Assembly: GCF_000344685.1 (NCBI RefSeq)
Contig: NW_006920418.1
Coordinates: forward strand, 1,584,526 to 1,648,525
DNA: 64,000 nucleotides
Direction of reading: 5' to 3'
DNA from: Gloeophyllum trabeum ATCC 11539
Taxonomy: Eukaryota > Basidiomycota > Agaricomycetes > Gloeophyllales > Gloeophyllaceae
The position numbers were made by a program, and so were the translations under genes. Under the pieces are notes generated by a model. It ran no database searches. It saw nothing but the letters and a program-made list of their open reading frames with translations, and had not been told where the DNA came from. Shown here piece by piece: positions 20,997 through 34,600 of this stretch (its first letter is position 1; every line of letters begins with the position of its first letter).

Positions 20997-23537
20997 GCAA
21001 AAGCCCATCTGGAAACAGTTGTATACGGTTATGAAAGCAGTGAAATAAGCTATACCTCTCTTCCACGATCCTCAAGACGCAGAGGCCCTTCTGAATCTCC
21101 AATATGGACTCGTTATCCAGTCCTCTTCCGGACTGATTTTGTGCCGCGAGTCGAAGGAGCAAAACCATACACCCAGGGAAGACAATGGCCAGTCCTTCCG
21201 GTATCACGCAGCCCGCCTTCCGTCGGTAAGTGTCGGCGATGTTGATGATACTCCGTGCAGCGCTGATGCAGATGGTTGTGCAAGATAATGCAAATGCAGA
21301 GGGCGAGGAATCGAAAGATATGAAGGGACGATGGATCAGAAGCTGATCTCGATAATATGCGACATTTAGTAATGCAGACTGCCTGAAGATTAGCGGATCC
21401 CGAGGGTCTCCCGTCCATCGTACTACAATGTCTTAGTATAGAACCCGGTAAATGGTTTCCAAAATATACTCACAATGGGATGGCATGTCGTTGAACCAGC
21501 CATTCATAGCAGAGTCTATCTTCGCCATGATCACTGGAATATCTAGCCCTCGGTGCTGCACGACTGAGCCCTTTGGATACTGAAACCTCGTGAGCGAAGC
21601 GAAGATACTATGAGCGCGGACAGACCAGCAGGGAGACCGATTCCGCATATATCTTTCCAAGCCCCAGTATCATATTGAAGTAAGTTACCGTCGAAGGTCG
21701 TGCACGCGCTTGTACCGGAGGCGTGGCGATTTCTATGTCAGCCCAGGTATCATCGTCGCACTCCAACGGGTAGTCGATCTCTATTCTGTGGCGTTGGAAT
21801 CTCAGAAATTAGATGGCGGTTGGTACATATCTGTACCTACTTACTCGTCATCACGAAGACTGTATAGTCTGCCAAGGGCGCCTCCTATTCCTCGGTCAAG
21901 ACTAACAAGCACCCTAAGAATCAGAGTTGTGAGAAAGACAGGACCGATACAATGCGATAATCAATACGTGCCAGAAAGCGCGTTTCCACAGCTCTGCTAG
22001 CAGGGTTACTCGGTTACCATAGAACCTCTTTTGATGAGCACCAACATCTTGAGCCATTTGCAGGCCCTGGCCAACAGCACTCCACGCCGCCTGAGGGACA
22101 GACGAGCCAGGCAGATATAGCCCATACAGCTTCATGGGTTATTGTAAGCTAGGGTCCGATAGACGAGAGGACGAGGACGAACACAGCGCAGCTGTAGATC
22201 ATATAATGTCGGACAAGCTAGGATTGACTTATTAATCATCTGGACCTGGTTGAACCACTTCCACCCGGCGGATCTGAAGGTATTTGACCCTTCAAGAAGC
22301 ACCCGTGTATCATCCGTCTGGCGAGATGCGACAGCACAAACCATCAACATTACAGAAGCAAATGGCCTGTCTCGCAAATGGCGTCCTTCCCGGACACCTG
22401 CTTCGAAGGTAGGCCTATGAAGAATGGGCGCCAGGCAATTGACTCTTTCGAAGTACACTGCGACCAAGGTCCATAGCAAGTCCGGCTCCGGAAAAACATA
22501 TGCTGGCGGTTCTTGGTCATGTAAGATTATTTCCCACTATCGCATAAGAGTCAGTGTTAGCCCGAAACAAAATACTGGGACAGGTACAGGTTGCGCGGTC
22601 CAGAATTCCTCCCGCCGAAACGTGGTGAAGGATGAGGCGAGAACGTCGGCGTCGGAGGCCTTCATGGAGAGTGCGCGCTTGACTAATTGCATGTTGCTAG
22701 ATTTTCCCAGCAGTTCCCGATGAACAGGGTTGAGAGAAAGGTCTTGAAGCTTTTCTACCAATTCTGACTGTATGAATTCTTCATCTGATGTAGCATCGTA
22801 GTCCGAGGTTCCCGTATCCGCAATGGACTCGGGATATGTAGCATCCCGAGCCTGACTAGGTCCAGGCGTAACATGACCTGGCCCTGTTTTGCTCGACGAG
22901 CGGCTTTGCCACTCGAGTAGGTCTACATCTTCGTTCGGTATCTCACGACCGTCCTAAGGCCACGTCAGTGAGTATTACTGCACCTTGGACGATATCGCCC
23001 ACCTCTCGCAGCATACGTTCTAGTTTTGCTATGCGAGCTTCTAAGGCTCGGATATAACTATGCACATACACGGGTTAGTCGTGCTAAACTAGGGGTTCGG
23101 AACAGCCAACCCTTTATTGGGGCCTGATTTCTGCACAATGTCTTTTAGTCCGAACTCGATTCGTGGTACTGAGGCACCTCACCTTCGCGGTATCATTGTA
23201 GGTGCACTCCGTCCTAAAACTGATACAGTTCCGACAAGGCGTGCCTAGCTCTTCAGAGCCATCACCTATGTTTCAGTCAAGCCATCGGCGAGAGAACGTC
23301 GACATCAATCTCGGAATAACAGCGTTGCGATCTCAACTTGGATAACGTACAGCGAACTAAACTTGCGATCAGAACGTGGATTCATACACGGGATGGAAGC
23401 AGCGTACTTCGTTTGCGCCTACATGTATCGCAGGCTCGGTGTCTGCGAGGCTTCGGTGGCTTGCCACCGCTGGTACTGGTCCCGCTAATGGAAGCGACGG
23501 AAGCATCCTTCGGATTCCCATTGTTGACTGCCTCCAT
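19996..23537 (-). CDS. Zn2Cys6 fungal transcription factor, TF-B
   Basis: Paralogue of TF-A with the same layout. Exon 1 (23408-23537) runs from MEAVNNGNPKDASV to RACDTCRRKR. A 6-nt exon (23351-23356) adds Ile-Arg, and the next exon starts at 23265 with CDGSEELGTPCRNCISFRTE, completing the cluster. Middle-domain blocks include YFERVNCLAPILHRPTFEAG, SVMLMVCAVASRQTDDTRV and GQGLQMAQDVGAHQKRFYG. A Ser/Gly/Pro-rich tail follows (PQHSGSASSSSGVNSG), and the last exon reads CDDWTGYMWNTIPGFTQPL. In the copy next to the gap the frame ends at a TAG at 19996-19998. In the other copy one missing base would extend it by about 40 residues, so the exact C-terminus is unsure. Confidence 0.82.
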
Positions 23538-23983
23538 GCCAAATTCGGTGGCAACGCTGTGCTGATGGCAGCCCAAGTCTACACGACTAAGAAAGGCAGA
23601 GATCCACGCTACTTACCTGAAGCTTAAGCTCAAGCTTCGACGGATGATGTCGCCGAACCAAACATAGTATCGGTATTGTACAAGCGCTAGCCCTTGGTGG
23701 CTGCGCAATATCAATGGTCTGTGCAGCGATATCGATTGGCCCATCCACCAAAATTGGCTTACGGCGAGCGTTGATAGTAACATATGCATTGTTTGACATA
23801 ACTGATACACCTTCGCATATAATTCACCCCTTTACAAGTTTACATGCGCCTCACAGCCGTGACAACGGATGATATCAACCAGTGAAAGAAATGGTGTATG
23901 TCCTACTCGGCTCCGTTGCGAGTATCAGTATTGTGGACTTCAGCTTCATAATCTTAACCCTCTCCTCTTGATCTCCGGGCGAC
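23538..23983. other. Intergenic, TF-B upstream region
   Basis: 446 bp between the TF-B start and the TF-C stop. It should carry the TF-B promoter. No other feature was seen. Confidence 0.4.
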
Positions 23984-26900
23984 TTACACTCCGAAATCAT
24001 GCAGATTCTGGAAGTAGGCTTCCCACTGACTGAAGGCAGGAATAAACGTGTCTGACCACACGAACAACAAATGAAAGTACGCACGTCATTTCAATTGGCA
24101 TGTCTGTCCACGAAGGGACAATATTACCCGCGACGTCAGCCGTATCTGTAGGCGGTCTATTCCACGACACGTCCATAGAGGTTGTCTGAGGCCAACCTGT
24201 GGGGTAGAAATCGGCGTTGAGGTTAGGATCGGCCATGCTGGACATGAAATGGTCTAGCACGGAGTGTTCATTCATCTGATCGGAGGAGGAAGTCGCAGAG
24301 AGGCGCGACGGGAGATATGCTGATATAGAGTTCTCGTCTGTTGAAGCAAGGCCCGGGATACCGGAAGCAGGCAAATCGATATCTAAGCCGGGCCCCACTT
24401 CGACAGGAAAATCAGGACCTGACCATGAGATATTGCTGGATGGTACGCCAGAAATGACTGGTGCCGATAATCGCGACGGGCCTGCCACTTGGGGCTCTGC
24501 ATCGTCTGGGCCCGGATTGGGAGCCGAATGATGGTAGACTGGTTGCCTAAGGCCCGAATCTCCGTCTGGATATGCGATTGAGAAAATGTCGGGAAATTTT
24601 TGGAAGTGATCTGGAAAGGTTAGACGTACAAAAATGGGGAGAAACTCGGGCGTCGGGTGGGCGAGGTAAATGTTCCGCCGTGGTAGGAAGAGGAAGTCCA
24701 CCTGGCATGACTGATGAACCAGTGTCCCTCCTGCGCTTGGAAGCCGCTCGTTGAGGTGGCAGAGGCAGCTTGCCCATGTTCGCAAGCCCCCTCACGATGT
24801 CACTGTAATATTGTGAGTGAAGGGCCTGCCCTCGGGCAATGCGAATAATTACCTGCATGCCCCAGCTACAGCCCACCTTGAAGCAGACTTAGTCCATATG
24901 GGACAGATGCATGTGATACAATTGCTCACCTATCCTCCATACTCTCTAAGACATCCAAGCCTTTGCGTACGTCCGACATCGCTTTCTCGGGGTCCATGAG
25001 AGTGCCGGATTGCTTGAGTCCAAGAATTTGAAGCACAAGGATTACGCAGGCGGTGAACGTTGATGATGATGACGCTGGCATAAAATCACCATGCTTCTTG
25101 ATGACGTCCGCCACGTTAATGAGACAACGCGCTGCATTACTGCAGATCGCCATACACGACGCTGACAGAAGAGACGGTTTCGGTGCTGACGATATCAAAG
25201 GACGGTGTATAAGTATTTGGTTTCGGTAGAATCCGACATGGAGCATGGCCGATTGTCTGAACGTGACGGGATCGCCGTCATGAGGCATCCATCTCACTGG
25301 GACTATGCTCAGTCTCCTACAAGCCAAAGCATGTCCAACGACTTACAGTGGGGCGGTATACCATCAAACCAATTGTTAAGAGCAGAGTCCAGCTCCGCTA
25401 TCATCTGCTGATCTTGTTCGGGTGTAGACGGTTTTGCCGTAGGTAGATCTTCGTACTAAGGTTTCGTCAGACAATGTGACTCCGATGGATACATACACTT
25501 GCTCACAAAGACGCGTAATGTATCGCCAAGCACGTCGTTCATCTTGATCATGTGAATAAAGAATGTCATTCTGGTAGGTTTCCCAGCTGGCTGCTTGAAA
25601 GCGTCATCCGGGTTGGAAGTTATCCAGTACTCGTCGTCGCACTCAACCGGTAGCTCCACGTCGATCCTCAACGTAATGTGAGCACAAGTCTGAGCCAATA
25701 GAGCGTAATGGACTCACTCTTTCGGGGATAACGTATACGGTCGTCCGAGGGCGGCACTGAGACCTCTGTCGTGAAGTATCAAGGCCCTGCCAGTGACGAG
25801 CATTTGATCAGGCAGCAGAAACTCAAGACACATCCTGCTTACCAGAACGCTCTTTTCCATAATTCAGATTTGACTGTGTATCGGTCACCGTAGAATTTTC
25901 TTCTGTGAGCTCCGACATCCTGCGCCATACGTATCCCATGCCCAATGGCAATCCAAGCCGCATGAGGAGCCGATGATCCGATAAGGAATGTTCCTAAAAG
26001 CTAGAATGATGACTGAACATAGTCGCATCATGTCAATGGGAGGAATACTTACGCTATATAGCTGCAGGTCATACAATGTTGTCGGAGCGAGCATGGACTT
26101 CCGAGCATCCTGGACCTGATGAAACCACTTCCAGCCCGCTGAAGCGGGACTGTCATGACCTTCGAGCATCACCCGGGGATCATCCGAGTAACGGGCTGCC
26201 GTGGCACAGACCATCATGAGTACGGCGCCGAACCTATAGTCTCTGAGATGGAGGCCTTCGCGGACACCGCGCTCGAAGGTCGGCCAATGCAACACAGGAG
26301 ACAGACTATGAACCTTATCATAGTGGAGTTTGAGAAGGGCGGCCATTAGGTCTGGTTCTGGGAATTGATAGTCAGGTCGCTTCTCGACCCCAAGTTCCCA
26401 CTAAGGACTGAGGCTAAGCTTAGTTATCAGGCTGATATACTCAAACTCACGGGCTGCATAGTCCAGAATCGAGGACGGTTCCAGGGATCAGGTCCCTTCG
26501 CCGGGTCGTCTACCTCCTGTTCATTGTAACCCTTCATAGTGAGCGCTGCCTTGATAAGTCCATAGCCACTCGACTTCCCCAGGAAACGCTCTTGCATGGG
26601 ATTCAAGGAGAGCTCTTCGAATTTGTCAATCACCGGATACAGTATGTCCTCGTCTTCGCTTGCATCTGTAGTGCCGACCGCATTCGCTTGCGATGGGGAT
26701 CCAGCAGCACTATCGCTGTCCGTTGCCAGAGTTGGGCTGTCATAGAGACCTGTGCGGGAAGCGCGGGGGCGCTCTGGGAGGACACCTTGACGAATACTCT
26801 CTTTGTCCAAGGGTCCACCTAATTCTTTCTCTACGTCGACTCCTACCTAGACGTAGACTTCGTTATCAGGTTTGTCCCCCAAAGTACTGACGCGAATACA

Positions 26901-27389
26901 GACATTCCGGAGCATATTTTCGAGTAGAGAAACTCGGTCTTCCAGAATCTTCGTGTAACTGCCAATGATTGTCTGTTAATACGGCGTGTTATACTGTCAT
27001 ATACGGTATCTGACCCTTTTGGCGGTCCATGTTTCTACTGGGACATTCACCATGAATTTCATGGCGTGAGGATAGCGGGACACTCACCTTGGGAGGTTCG
27101 TCATAGGTACATTCACTTCGAAAGGTCACGCAATTCGAACATGGCACATCGGAACCTTGAGTGCCATCGCCTTAAACCGGACAGGTAATTGGATAAAGCG
27201 TAGGCAGCATGGAAAATGACACCTACAACGAACTACACTTTGTTGTTATCATGATGACATCAAAGCGAATGGAGTTGTCCACATACTTCTTCTGCGTCTG
27301 CATGCATCGCAAGCCCGAGCAGGTTTTGCTCTTTTCACTTTCTTAGGCATCGATTCGCCTTCGTGGGCATCCGAGTCGTGGTATTCCAT
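23984..27389 (-). CDS. Zn2Cys6 fungal transcription factor, TF-C
   Basis: Third tandem paralogue. Exon 1 (27287-27389) runs from MEYHDSDAHEGESMPKK to ARACDACRRRR. The 6-nt exon (27227-27232) gives Ile-Arg, then CDGTQGSDVPCSNCVTFRSE completes the zinc cluster. Middle-domain blocks are KLHYDKVHSLSPVLHWPTFE, LMMVCATAARYSDDPRVMLE and a region with ICSNAARCLINVADVIKKHG. The C-terminal part is rich in Pro, Ser and Asp (PGPDDAEPQVAGPSRLSAPV), and a last short exon reads TQWEAYFQNLHDFGV with a stop at 23984. The conserved exon plan shows that A, B and C arose by tandem duplication. Sequence outside the domains has diverged a lot, so the duplications are old, unlike the near-identical block at the gap. 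Confidence 0.86.
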
Positions 27390-27768
27390 AGCGTCTTGAT
27401 TGTGCAGTCCTAACGCTTCTAAGACTTATGTGAATGGTGTTTCAGATGCCACAGCATGTCGTCTACAGATAAATCATGATCCCTGAGCTGCGCAGAGCTA
27501 TACACCGACTCAGGAATGCACTAAGCGCAGTAGCGGTGGGTGTCAAGCTTCGCCGATACCCTATCAAGTACGTACGAGGGATGGGATAGACGGGCGGGTA
27601 CTATCGCTCATGGCTGTCCGGTCCTGTGGATGCATTGCTGACACGAGGAAGAGATCTGCCGTGTCATTCTCCGGATATAGACTCGAAATTTCAATCCGTA
27701 CAACCTAGTTTATGTAGCTGGCTATATCCACACTATTATACATAGATCACTAAAGGTCCACATCATCC
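27390..27768. other. Intergenic, TF-C upstream region
   Basis: 379 bp between the TF-C start and the Serinc stop, both on the minus strand; expected to hold the TF-C promoter. Nothing else was seen. Confidence 0.4.
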
Positions 27769-29675
27769 TCAGACATCTCCGAACCTGGTGGGTATTGAGC
27801 CTGTCATTCCCACGGAAACGGAGGAAAGGACTCACCGGTCAGGCATTAAGACGGGCGCCACCAGACTCCATATGTACAGCAGCATGCAGACCCAACTCGA
27901 AACAACTCTCATCCACATGGCAACTTCCGACCGCCCAATGTACACGTCCTGATCGGGATTCGACGGACCGATGTTCTTCACGACATTCCTATCAAGGAGC
28001 CAAACCAATTAGTGAACCCCGCGCAATTTACGATGTCCACTCGTGAGGCGTACCAGTCGGTCAGAAGCATCGCCACATACATCGATCCAATCGCGAATAT
28101 GATATGGAACCAGGAGTACTGCGGGGCACAGTTCAGGCCTCAAAGATGCAAAGATGAAGGGAAGGTACGTACGTTATAGCGGGTACCTGAGCGCTCATCA
28201 TCCCTGGTATCCCCAACCACTTCCTCCACTTCCTCCTCCACTTCCTCTTCATCCAAAGCGGAGGCAGGGATAGCACTATAGCCTATCAGCAATGTCTAAC
28301 ATTTTCGATGACACCCACCTACCCAGCCTCGACCGCAGCTAACAAAGCCTGGTACCTTGGGGATTCCGTCCGACCAGGCTGAGTGCTTACAACACCCAGT
28401 TCGGAGTGCCCTTCCAGATCACCGTCGATCGGAAGCTGTATCGCCCGCTTATTTTTACCCACGAGCGCTCGGCTCTGTGTAGCAGCACGGCTGGTAGAAT
28501 AGGCGATCGCGACGAAGGTGAATATAGCACCCAGAACGACCGTCGTCGTTTGTGCGCCTGCAGCAGTTCCCTTGCGCAATGGATTGCACGATTCGTGCTG
28601 ATGATTTCCAACCGCGGACATGATAAGGTAAGTGCAGTACGCAGCAACCATGCTGGATTGCGCTAGCCCAGAACGTGGATTATGCTCTTGAATGATGGGA
28701 TGTATAGACAAGATGGTGATGATTATGGAGAGAGCCAGGTTGAACGCGATGAAGAATCTGTTCAAAGTGCAGCCCGGCCCGGCAAAGAAAGTAAAGAGGA
28801 GCGCCGTCAGGGTGATGGTAGCTGCGTACATCCCGAAACTGGACCCGATTAAGATCCATTGCCAGAGGCTTGAATCAGAGTTCTCCCAGTTTTCTAAGCA
28901 AGTCTCGGACCACGAGTGGGCGAAATCGACAAGCAGGACTAGACCGAGCAGGATAAAGATCGTAGCACCTATCATAGAGACATAGTTGCCCCAGACGATG
29001 AAGAACCCATTGGGAATGAAGAACGAGATCACAACGAGCACGAGCCAGAGTAGGACTTTGGGACCCCACCAGCTATATGGTGTCAGCAGCGAGTTTATCA
29101 GTGATGCTGAGTACGCACCCGTTCTGTATAGCTGCCCTCTTATCCCGTGTATCCTTCACGCCCACCAAAGCCACAGATAGGATGCCATGGAATAGCGAGA
29201 GTGCGAAGCAAAACCTATGAACCTGAAGATGACCAGGTCGATGGGAAGCCGGAAATGGAGTGCACGTCTACGTACTGCGAGAACACCGTAGCACCTGTCT
29301 TTCTCACATTCCATCTTGATATAGTCGTAACTCCATTTCTCAATCAGGTGGATGGCGAAAGGGGTCTTCATTAACCACGCCAGCATGGAGTTCAGACAGA
29401 ATATGATCTTTCCGGAGAGCGACTCAACACAAGCCAGCAGTAAAAATACAAGTGCACATACAGCGAAGCCAATACGAGTCGCAATCGACGAGTTACAATT
29501 GCATGACTTGCAGAACATCGACGCTGCGCTCTCCTTTCAGCTTCCGCTGTCATCCCAGGAAGCGTGTTGACGACGCACCTGCCGTCGAAGTAAAGCAGAA
29601 TGCAAGCCCAGCTATGCATGATGTCGCCACTGAACCAAGGACCCCAGTTAACGGGAGCGAGAGCAATAAACCCAT
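27769..29675 (-). CDS. TMS1: Serinc/TMS1 membrane protein
   Basis: Serine-incorporator family protein with about ten membrane helices, in about eight exons. The N-terminus is MGLLLSLPLTGVLGSVATSC. It is followed by the Cys-rich loop MFCKSCNCNSSIATRIG, the segments FAVCALVFLLLACVESLSGK and ECEKDRCYGVLAVRR, then KVLLWLVLVVISFFIPNGFF and IVWGNYVSMIGATIFILLGL. The cytosolic loop has an acidic EEEVEEEVEEVVGD run. The end matches the conserved Serinc tail: YSWFHIIFAIGSMYVAMLLT, DQDVYIGRSEVAMWMRVVSS, then FGDV and stop. In yeast, Tms1 is vacuolar. A role in serine use for sphingolipid and phosphatidylserine synthesis was proposed for the family but is debated. Exons 2-4 (28990-29560) have the least certain borders. 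Confidence 0.9.
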
Positions 29676-31669
29676 GGTTGCTGGTCGGGAGTGGGTTACT
29701 GCCCGCGGCTGTGGCAAATGTGGCTGAACGTCTTCTCGCACTTGGTTACGTAAGGTACGTTAATAGCACACCTCCGTGGATTTCCGAGAAAGAGGGCTAA
29801 ACCGGCGCGCCGCCGTATTCGCTCCAACTGCAGTTACTGTACAAGCAAATATTCAAACGTATTGTACGTGCAGCGAGTACCGGTTTGTGATGTCATACAG
29901 CGATATCGAAACAAAGATGGACCGAGAACACTGAACCTTAATAACCATGGATGTGGGGACGACTGATCACAATGGTTCTAGTATCTTCCAGTAACCGCCG
30001 GCACCCTCGAGTAAATCCCCCCTGTCCCCCTATTTACGGAGTGCGGTTCGACGAAATCTTCCCTGGTTCTTGCAATCCCGAACACGTACCCAACGGTGCA
30101 GCTTCGCTCGTCCTGGATGCCTGACTCAGCGAGAAGCCTCTCTTGACAAGCACTGGAGTAGTCTCGGGCCTAACCAAGGCCGCGGGACCCACAAGTATCT
30201 TCCCCGATCTTGCGAACAGCGCTTGGGATTGCTATACGCCCTTCAACAAGGCTCATTCCTTCGAAATCTGCGGCTACGTTGCTCAACTGCTTGCGCGTAC
30301 CTTCGGATTCAAGATACCAGCCACGGGGACGTTCTACAGAAACTTGGGCATTGGTCACCAGATTCATAGCGGGGGTACTCTCACCTGGTACTTGGGCTCC
30401 CTGCTGGAGCGGGGCTCCTCAAGTCGACCCCCTTCTACTGGCCCAACCAGTTACGGATGGGAGCGTGCCGGGAGTAGGATCACTCGTTGGAAATTTGGAA
30501 ACGGGGGATGAACTATTGGAAGGCTGCGGCTCAGTTAATGCGGTGGGTCTTCAAAGATCCCCTGTATGAGTCAGGATACCGTGTACCTTATCGTCACAAC
30601 ATAGTGCATCCTTTGTCCCGCGCTTCGCCAGAGTACTGGTCGTGTATGTTCTCGAACTCCATTGCATGACATGGAACTTGTTCGACCTGGGAACCACGAT
30701 CTCCCTTTCCGCTTGACTTTATGTGGAAGAGAACCTGGCACCTGAGATGGTCGGTCTTTAAGAAAGCCGCTAGGGACCTGGGACAACCCCGACGCGATGT
30801 ACAGCCTGAGTCAGACCAACGACGACTTGCTTCCGGGTAATCTCGATGTCTGCGGTTCCGAAAATCTCGAATTGCACTCTGGCCGATAGACGATGGGTGG
30901 AGATTCTCAGATCCCCCTTTGACGGCTGCAGTATTGCGGCAGACAGACGGCAGCCCGCGTGAGGACGTTATCATGCTCTCGTCAATCCTGTTGTAGCGCG
31001 AGCCTTGCTCATATATGCAGATGTAAGCCCCGTCGTCGTCGTTTGTCCGCGTCGTCATGATTGCCCATCCGTGTAGATTCGAGCAAAGAGAGTAGGACTT
31101 GTCTGTGCCGGGAAGTTGAGTGCCGCCAGTACTGAGGTTTCCCCCGACGCTGGTTCCTGCAGTCGTTCCTTCCTCACTACCATATTTGGTGTTAGACGGG
31201 GGTGACTCTTATTCCGCTGCCTCTCCCACGTGATCGGAGATCGTAAGTTGTCCAGACTACACTGCCTGATCTGAGCCATTGAATCGACCGCTACATAACG
31301 CCTGGAATTGTAGGTTGTAAAACGTTTCAGCCTCAGGCCTACAGTAGGTATGCAGCTCGTCTTTCAACCAAATTTATAGCCCCGATATTCGAGGTGTGAG
31401 ATTAGTTAGTCTGATCCCCGTGGCTCACCGATCTAACTTCTAACCTCATCCGCTTGCGGGATATATCTGTAGTTCTGATCCTGCTCCGTAGATTGGTCTT
31501 CGACATCTACGTGTCGATACTTTGTCCAATAGATCGCACCGAAAGCGTTTCGTAATCTAGGGCAACGTTGTACAAGGTTATCCCGCTCGCTCGCATCACG
31601 TGAAACGTGTCCTCTCACCGCGTTCCGATAACTTCGTAGTAAACTTGCGCTTCGGTCGCTATCCACTCT
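29676..31669. other. Unassigned ~2-kb region between Serinc and TF-D
   Basis: The two genes are read divergently, so both promoters lie here. The middle (30140-31060) has several plus-strand open stretches with protein-like composition, such as FEICGYVAQLLARTFGF at 30260 and a later NYWKAAAQLMRWVF. I could not join them into one spliced reading frame or match them to a family. They may be a decayed gene, a gene of unknown type or chance. No repeats with clear ends were seen. Confidence 0.35.
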
Positions 31670-34600
31670 ATGTCTTCTGCTTCGCAATCTCAGACGCCTG
31701 GTGAATCTGAAGCGGAACTCATCGCGGAGGTGTCGATGGACGCCGCCGTGAAGAAACGGAGTAGCAGAGGTACGCTGGGCATTTTCTAAGGAATTATGGA
31801 GCGTGTTATTGAAGATTAGGAAGCTTGCGACCACTGTCGGAAGACTAAGAACAAATGCGAGCGCCCAGAAGACGGCGCCCCTTGCAAGAGCTGCGCCGCC
31901 GCTGGCATCGGTAATTTCTTTGCTACGCAAGCCGATGACAATGGGCTGACGAATTATCAATATCTAGCTTGTACTTTTCTAGGTAGATCCACACGCCCCC
32001 ATGGACACTATTCCCTGCTCATAGGACCTATCTAGGACCTACACACAAAAGAGGGCCGCCTAAAGGCTACATCCATGCCCTTGAACAACGATGGTATCTC
32101 GCGGAATCCATCCTTGGTGCTGTCCTTGCATCTCCCGACCCTCGGGCGCAGAGTGTTGTATCAACCCTTCGGCAAGACGAACTGGCCCATGAAGTACTCA
32201 ACAAAGTCGACATCGGTCCTTTTGTAGGATATTCTTCTACTTCCATATGATTTTCAAGTGATCATATGTATGCCACCTACAGGGATCAACAGGGAGAGCG
32301 CTCAAGTCGTCCTTCCCTACTATGGAGGATTTATTCTACGGCGAGCAAGCTGTTCCGCAGCCCCATGGCCCAGCACGAGCGAACAGGCAATCACGGGTAT
32401 CTCGGGAGTTTGTGTCATTCGTACAAGGTTATTCTCGTCCCATTTCCACTTCCTTCTTCTCTTTGACAGCACCATGCAGAAAGCGCAATGACTCCGGACG
32501 AAGTATCGCAGTGGCGTGATCGCCTTGCTAACCTCCTTGGCTCATCGAATCGACCGAAGTACTCAGCCGATGAACCACGAGCGTCCACATCCATCGCGCC
32601 TCAGCATGATAACCCTCAGAACCGCCCGGTGTCGGGTGGACCTCCGGCGCAGAAGCGACGGCTCGATGACAGCTTCTATGGACCCGAGGGCCGCCCAGAT
32701 TTCAGCCGGATGTACACGATGGATTCAGGGTCCAGTATGAGTATACGTTCAAAGCACCATGTCTTGCAATTGATCAGTTGTCTCTAGCAACGAATGAAAC
32801 GCCCGCCACAAGTGACTCTGATGAGGGTACTGAAGCATTCGGCCAGTTGTCCCTCGACGAAAGGCAAGAGGTGAGTAATTGGTCTTCCAGAAGAGGCTGC
32901 ATCAGCCTCGCAGGATTTGCTGACGATCAACGGCGACAGATACGTTATCACGGGAAGGCAAGCGGGCTTCACCTGTTGGGGAGGAACGAAAGGTCCGACG
33001 ACGGGCGGGAAGGCGGCATATGGTAAGGATCAGTACTCCTTAAGCAGGTTGTGGTGCTCAGTATGGCTTCAGGAATTTCCCTTTAGTACGTCTGTGGAAC
33101 GCAAGCTATGCTCCCCTGACCATGGAAGAAGCGCTCGACGTGGGGACGCCAGACCCGGAGATACAGCAAAGACTCTTGAGCTTGTATTTCACCTACATAC
33201 ATCCCGCATTCCCTGTCATTCATAAGGCAACATTTCTAAACGAGTACGAAGCGAGGTATGTCCGTTATTTTTACAAGCCGCCTAGTGACATAAATCTCAT
33301 TGCCATCTCTGCGAGAAGTAAAGCGTATGTATACACTTCATGCGTCAGATTACTACTCACAGTTTTGTGCCGCAGCTCCCTCGGAGATCATACACGTATA
33401 TCGAAGTTATTGCTGCTCGTCATCTTTGCTGTCTCCGAGAGGATCAGGAGGGAAGAGGAAAAGTCGAATATGTGCGACTTTCTGAAGGAAGCATTGAATG
33501 ATCTCAGTGCGCTGCCTATTTACTGTCAGTGATCCCGCTGACTTGCGTTTATAGAAGAAGTTTTCGAAGTCAGTCGGCTTACAACTTGCAAAGCACTGCT
33601 GCTCTTGGGCATGCACGAAATCGGTATAGGTATGAATTCCTGCAGTTCAAACATGTGGCAAGACTGAGATGGAGTGATAGGATCCACCGAACATGCCTGG
33701 TTATATATAGGTACGTCCCTGGTCTGTCTGCAAGCAGAGGACTCTTACCTCATAGCTATCATCATTAGGGATGGCCGTGCGAATGGTGAGTGTAAATGGT
33801 TTCAGCCGTGCCATGCTGGTTCTGAATTCTGCAGGCCGAGGATCTGGGTCTAAATTGCGCGGGCGATAATTGGCGACTCAACGGTTCCGAAATGTTCTCT
33901 CCCCTCGAGAACCAGATAAGAAAGAGGATTTGGTGGGCATGTTGTATCGCTGAATCGTGAGTCACTCATACGGAACAAATTGCGCAGCTACATTGACTTC
34001 AATAATTTAATAGGCACATATGTTCTTTCATGGGTAGGCGTCGAAGAGTCGTTCACTACTAAAGGTTCGCTGATATAACACACCAGGCCGGCCAATGTCT
34101 ATTGGTCGTCAGGACTCGAACGTTGAGCTCCCTGAAATTAACGAGGTCCGTATACATCCACCCTGAGTCGCTACGTACCCCTCATCTATCATCGTGTAGG
34201 ACGAAGATGAAGATATCTGGCAAGCTCTGGGGAATGATGGTACTCAACACCAACCCATTCATAGCAATATCTCAAGCTGCTTCCGTTACGAGGCATCCCT
34301 ATGTAAGTCCTTATAGTAGTTTATCTTAGACTTCTGTCGTCATCCCTCACGCTTCTGCCCGTGCTAGCGATGATTGTCAGTGACATCCTGGCCAAGATCT
34401 ACCCCGTTCGTTCATCCACGAGTACTTTACGACGGTCCCACTTGACTCAGCTGCAATCGAACCTGCATCAATGGTACATCGACTTGCCAGAACGCCTCAG
34501 GTATGACAAGACGCATTTGGTTCCCCCACACGTACTCGTCCTGCATGTCCAATATTGGTCCGCTGTTTTACTTCTGAACCGTGCATTGTAAGCTGTGGCA

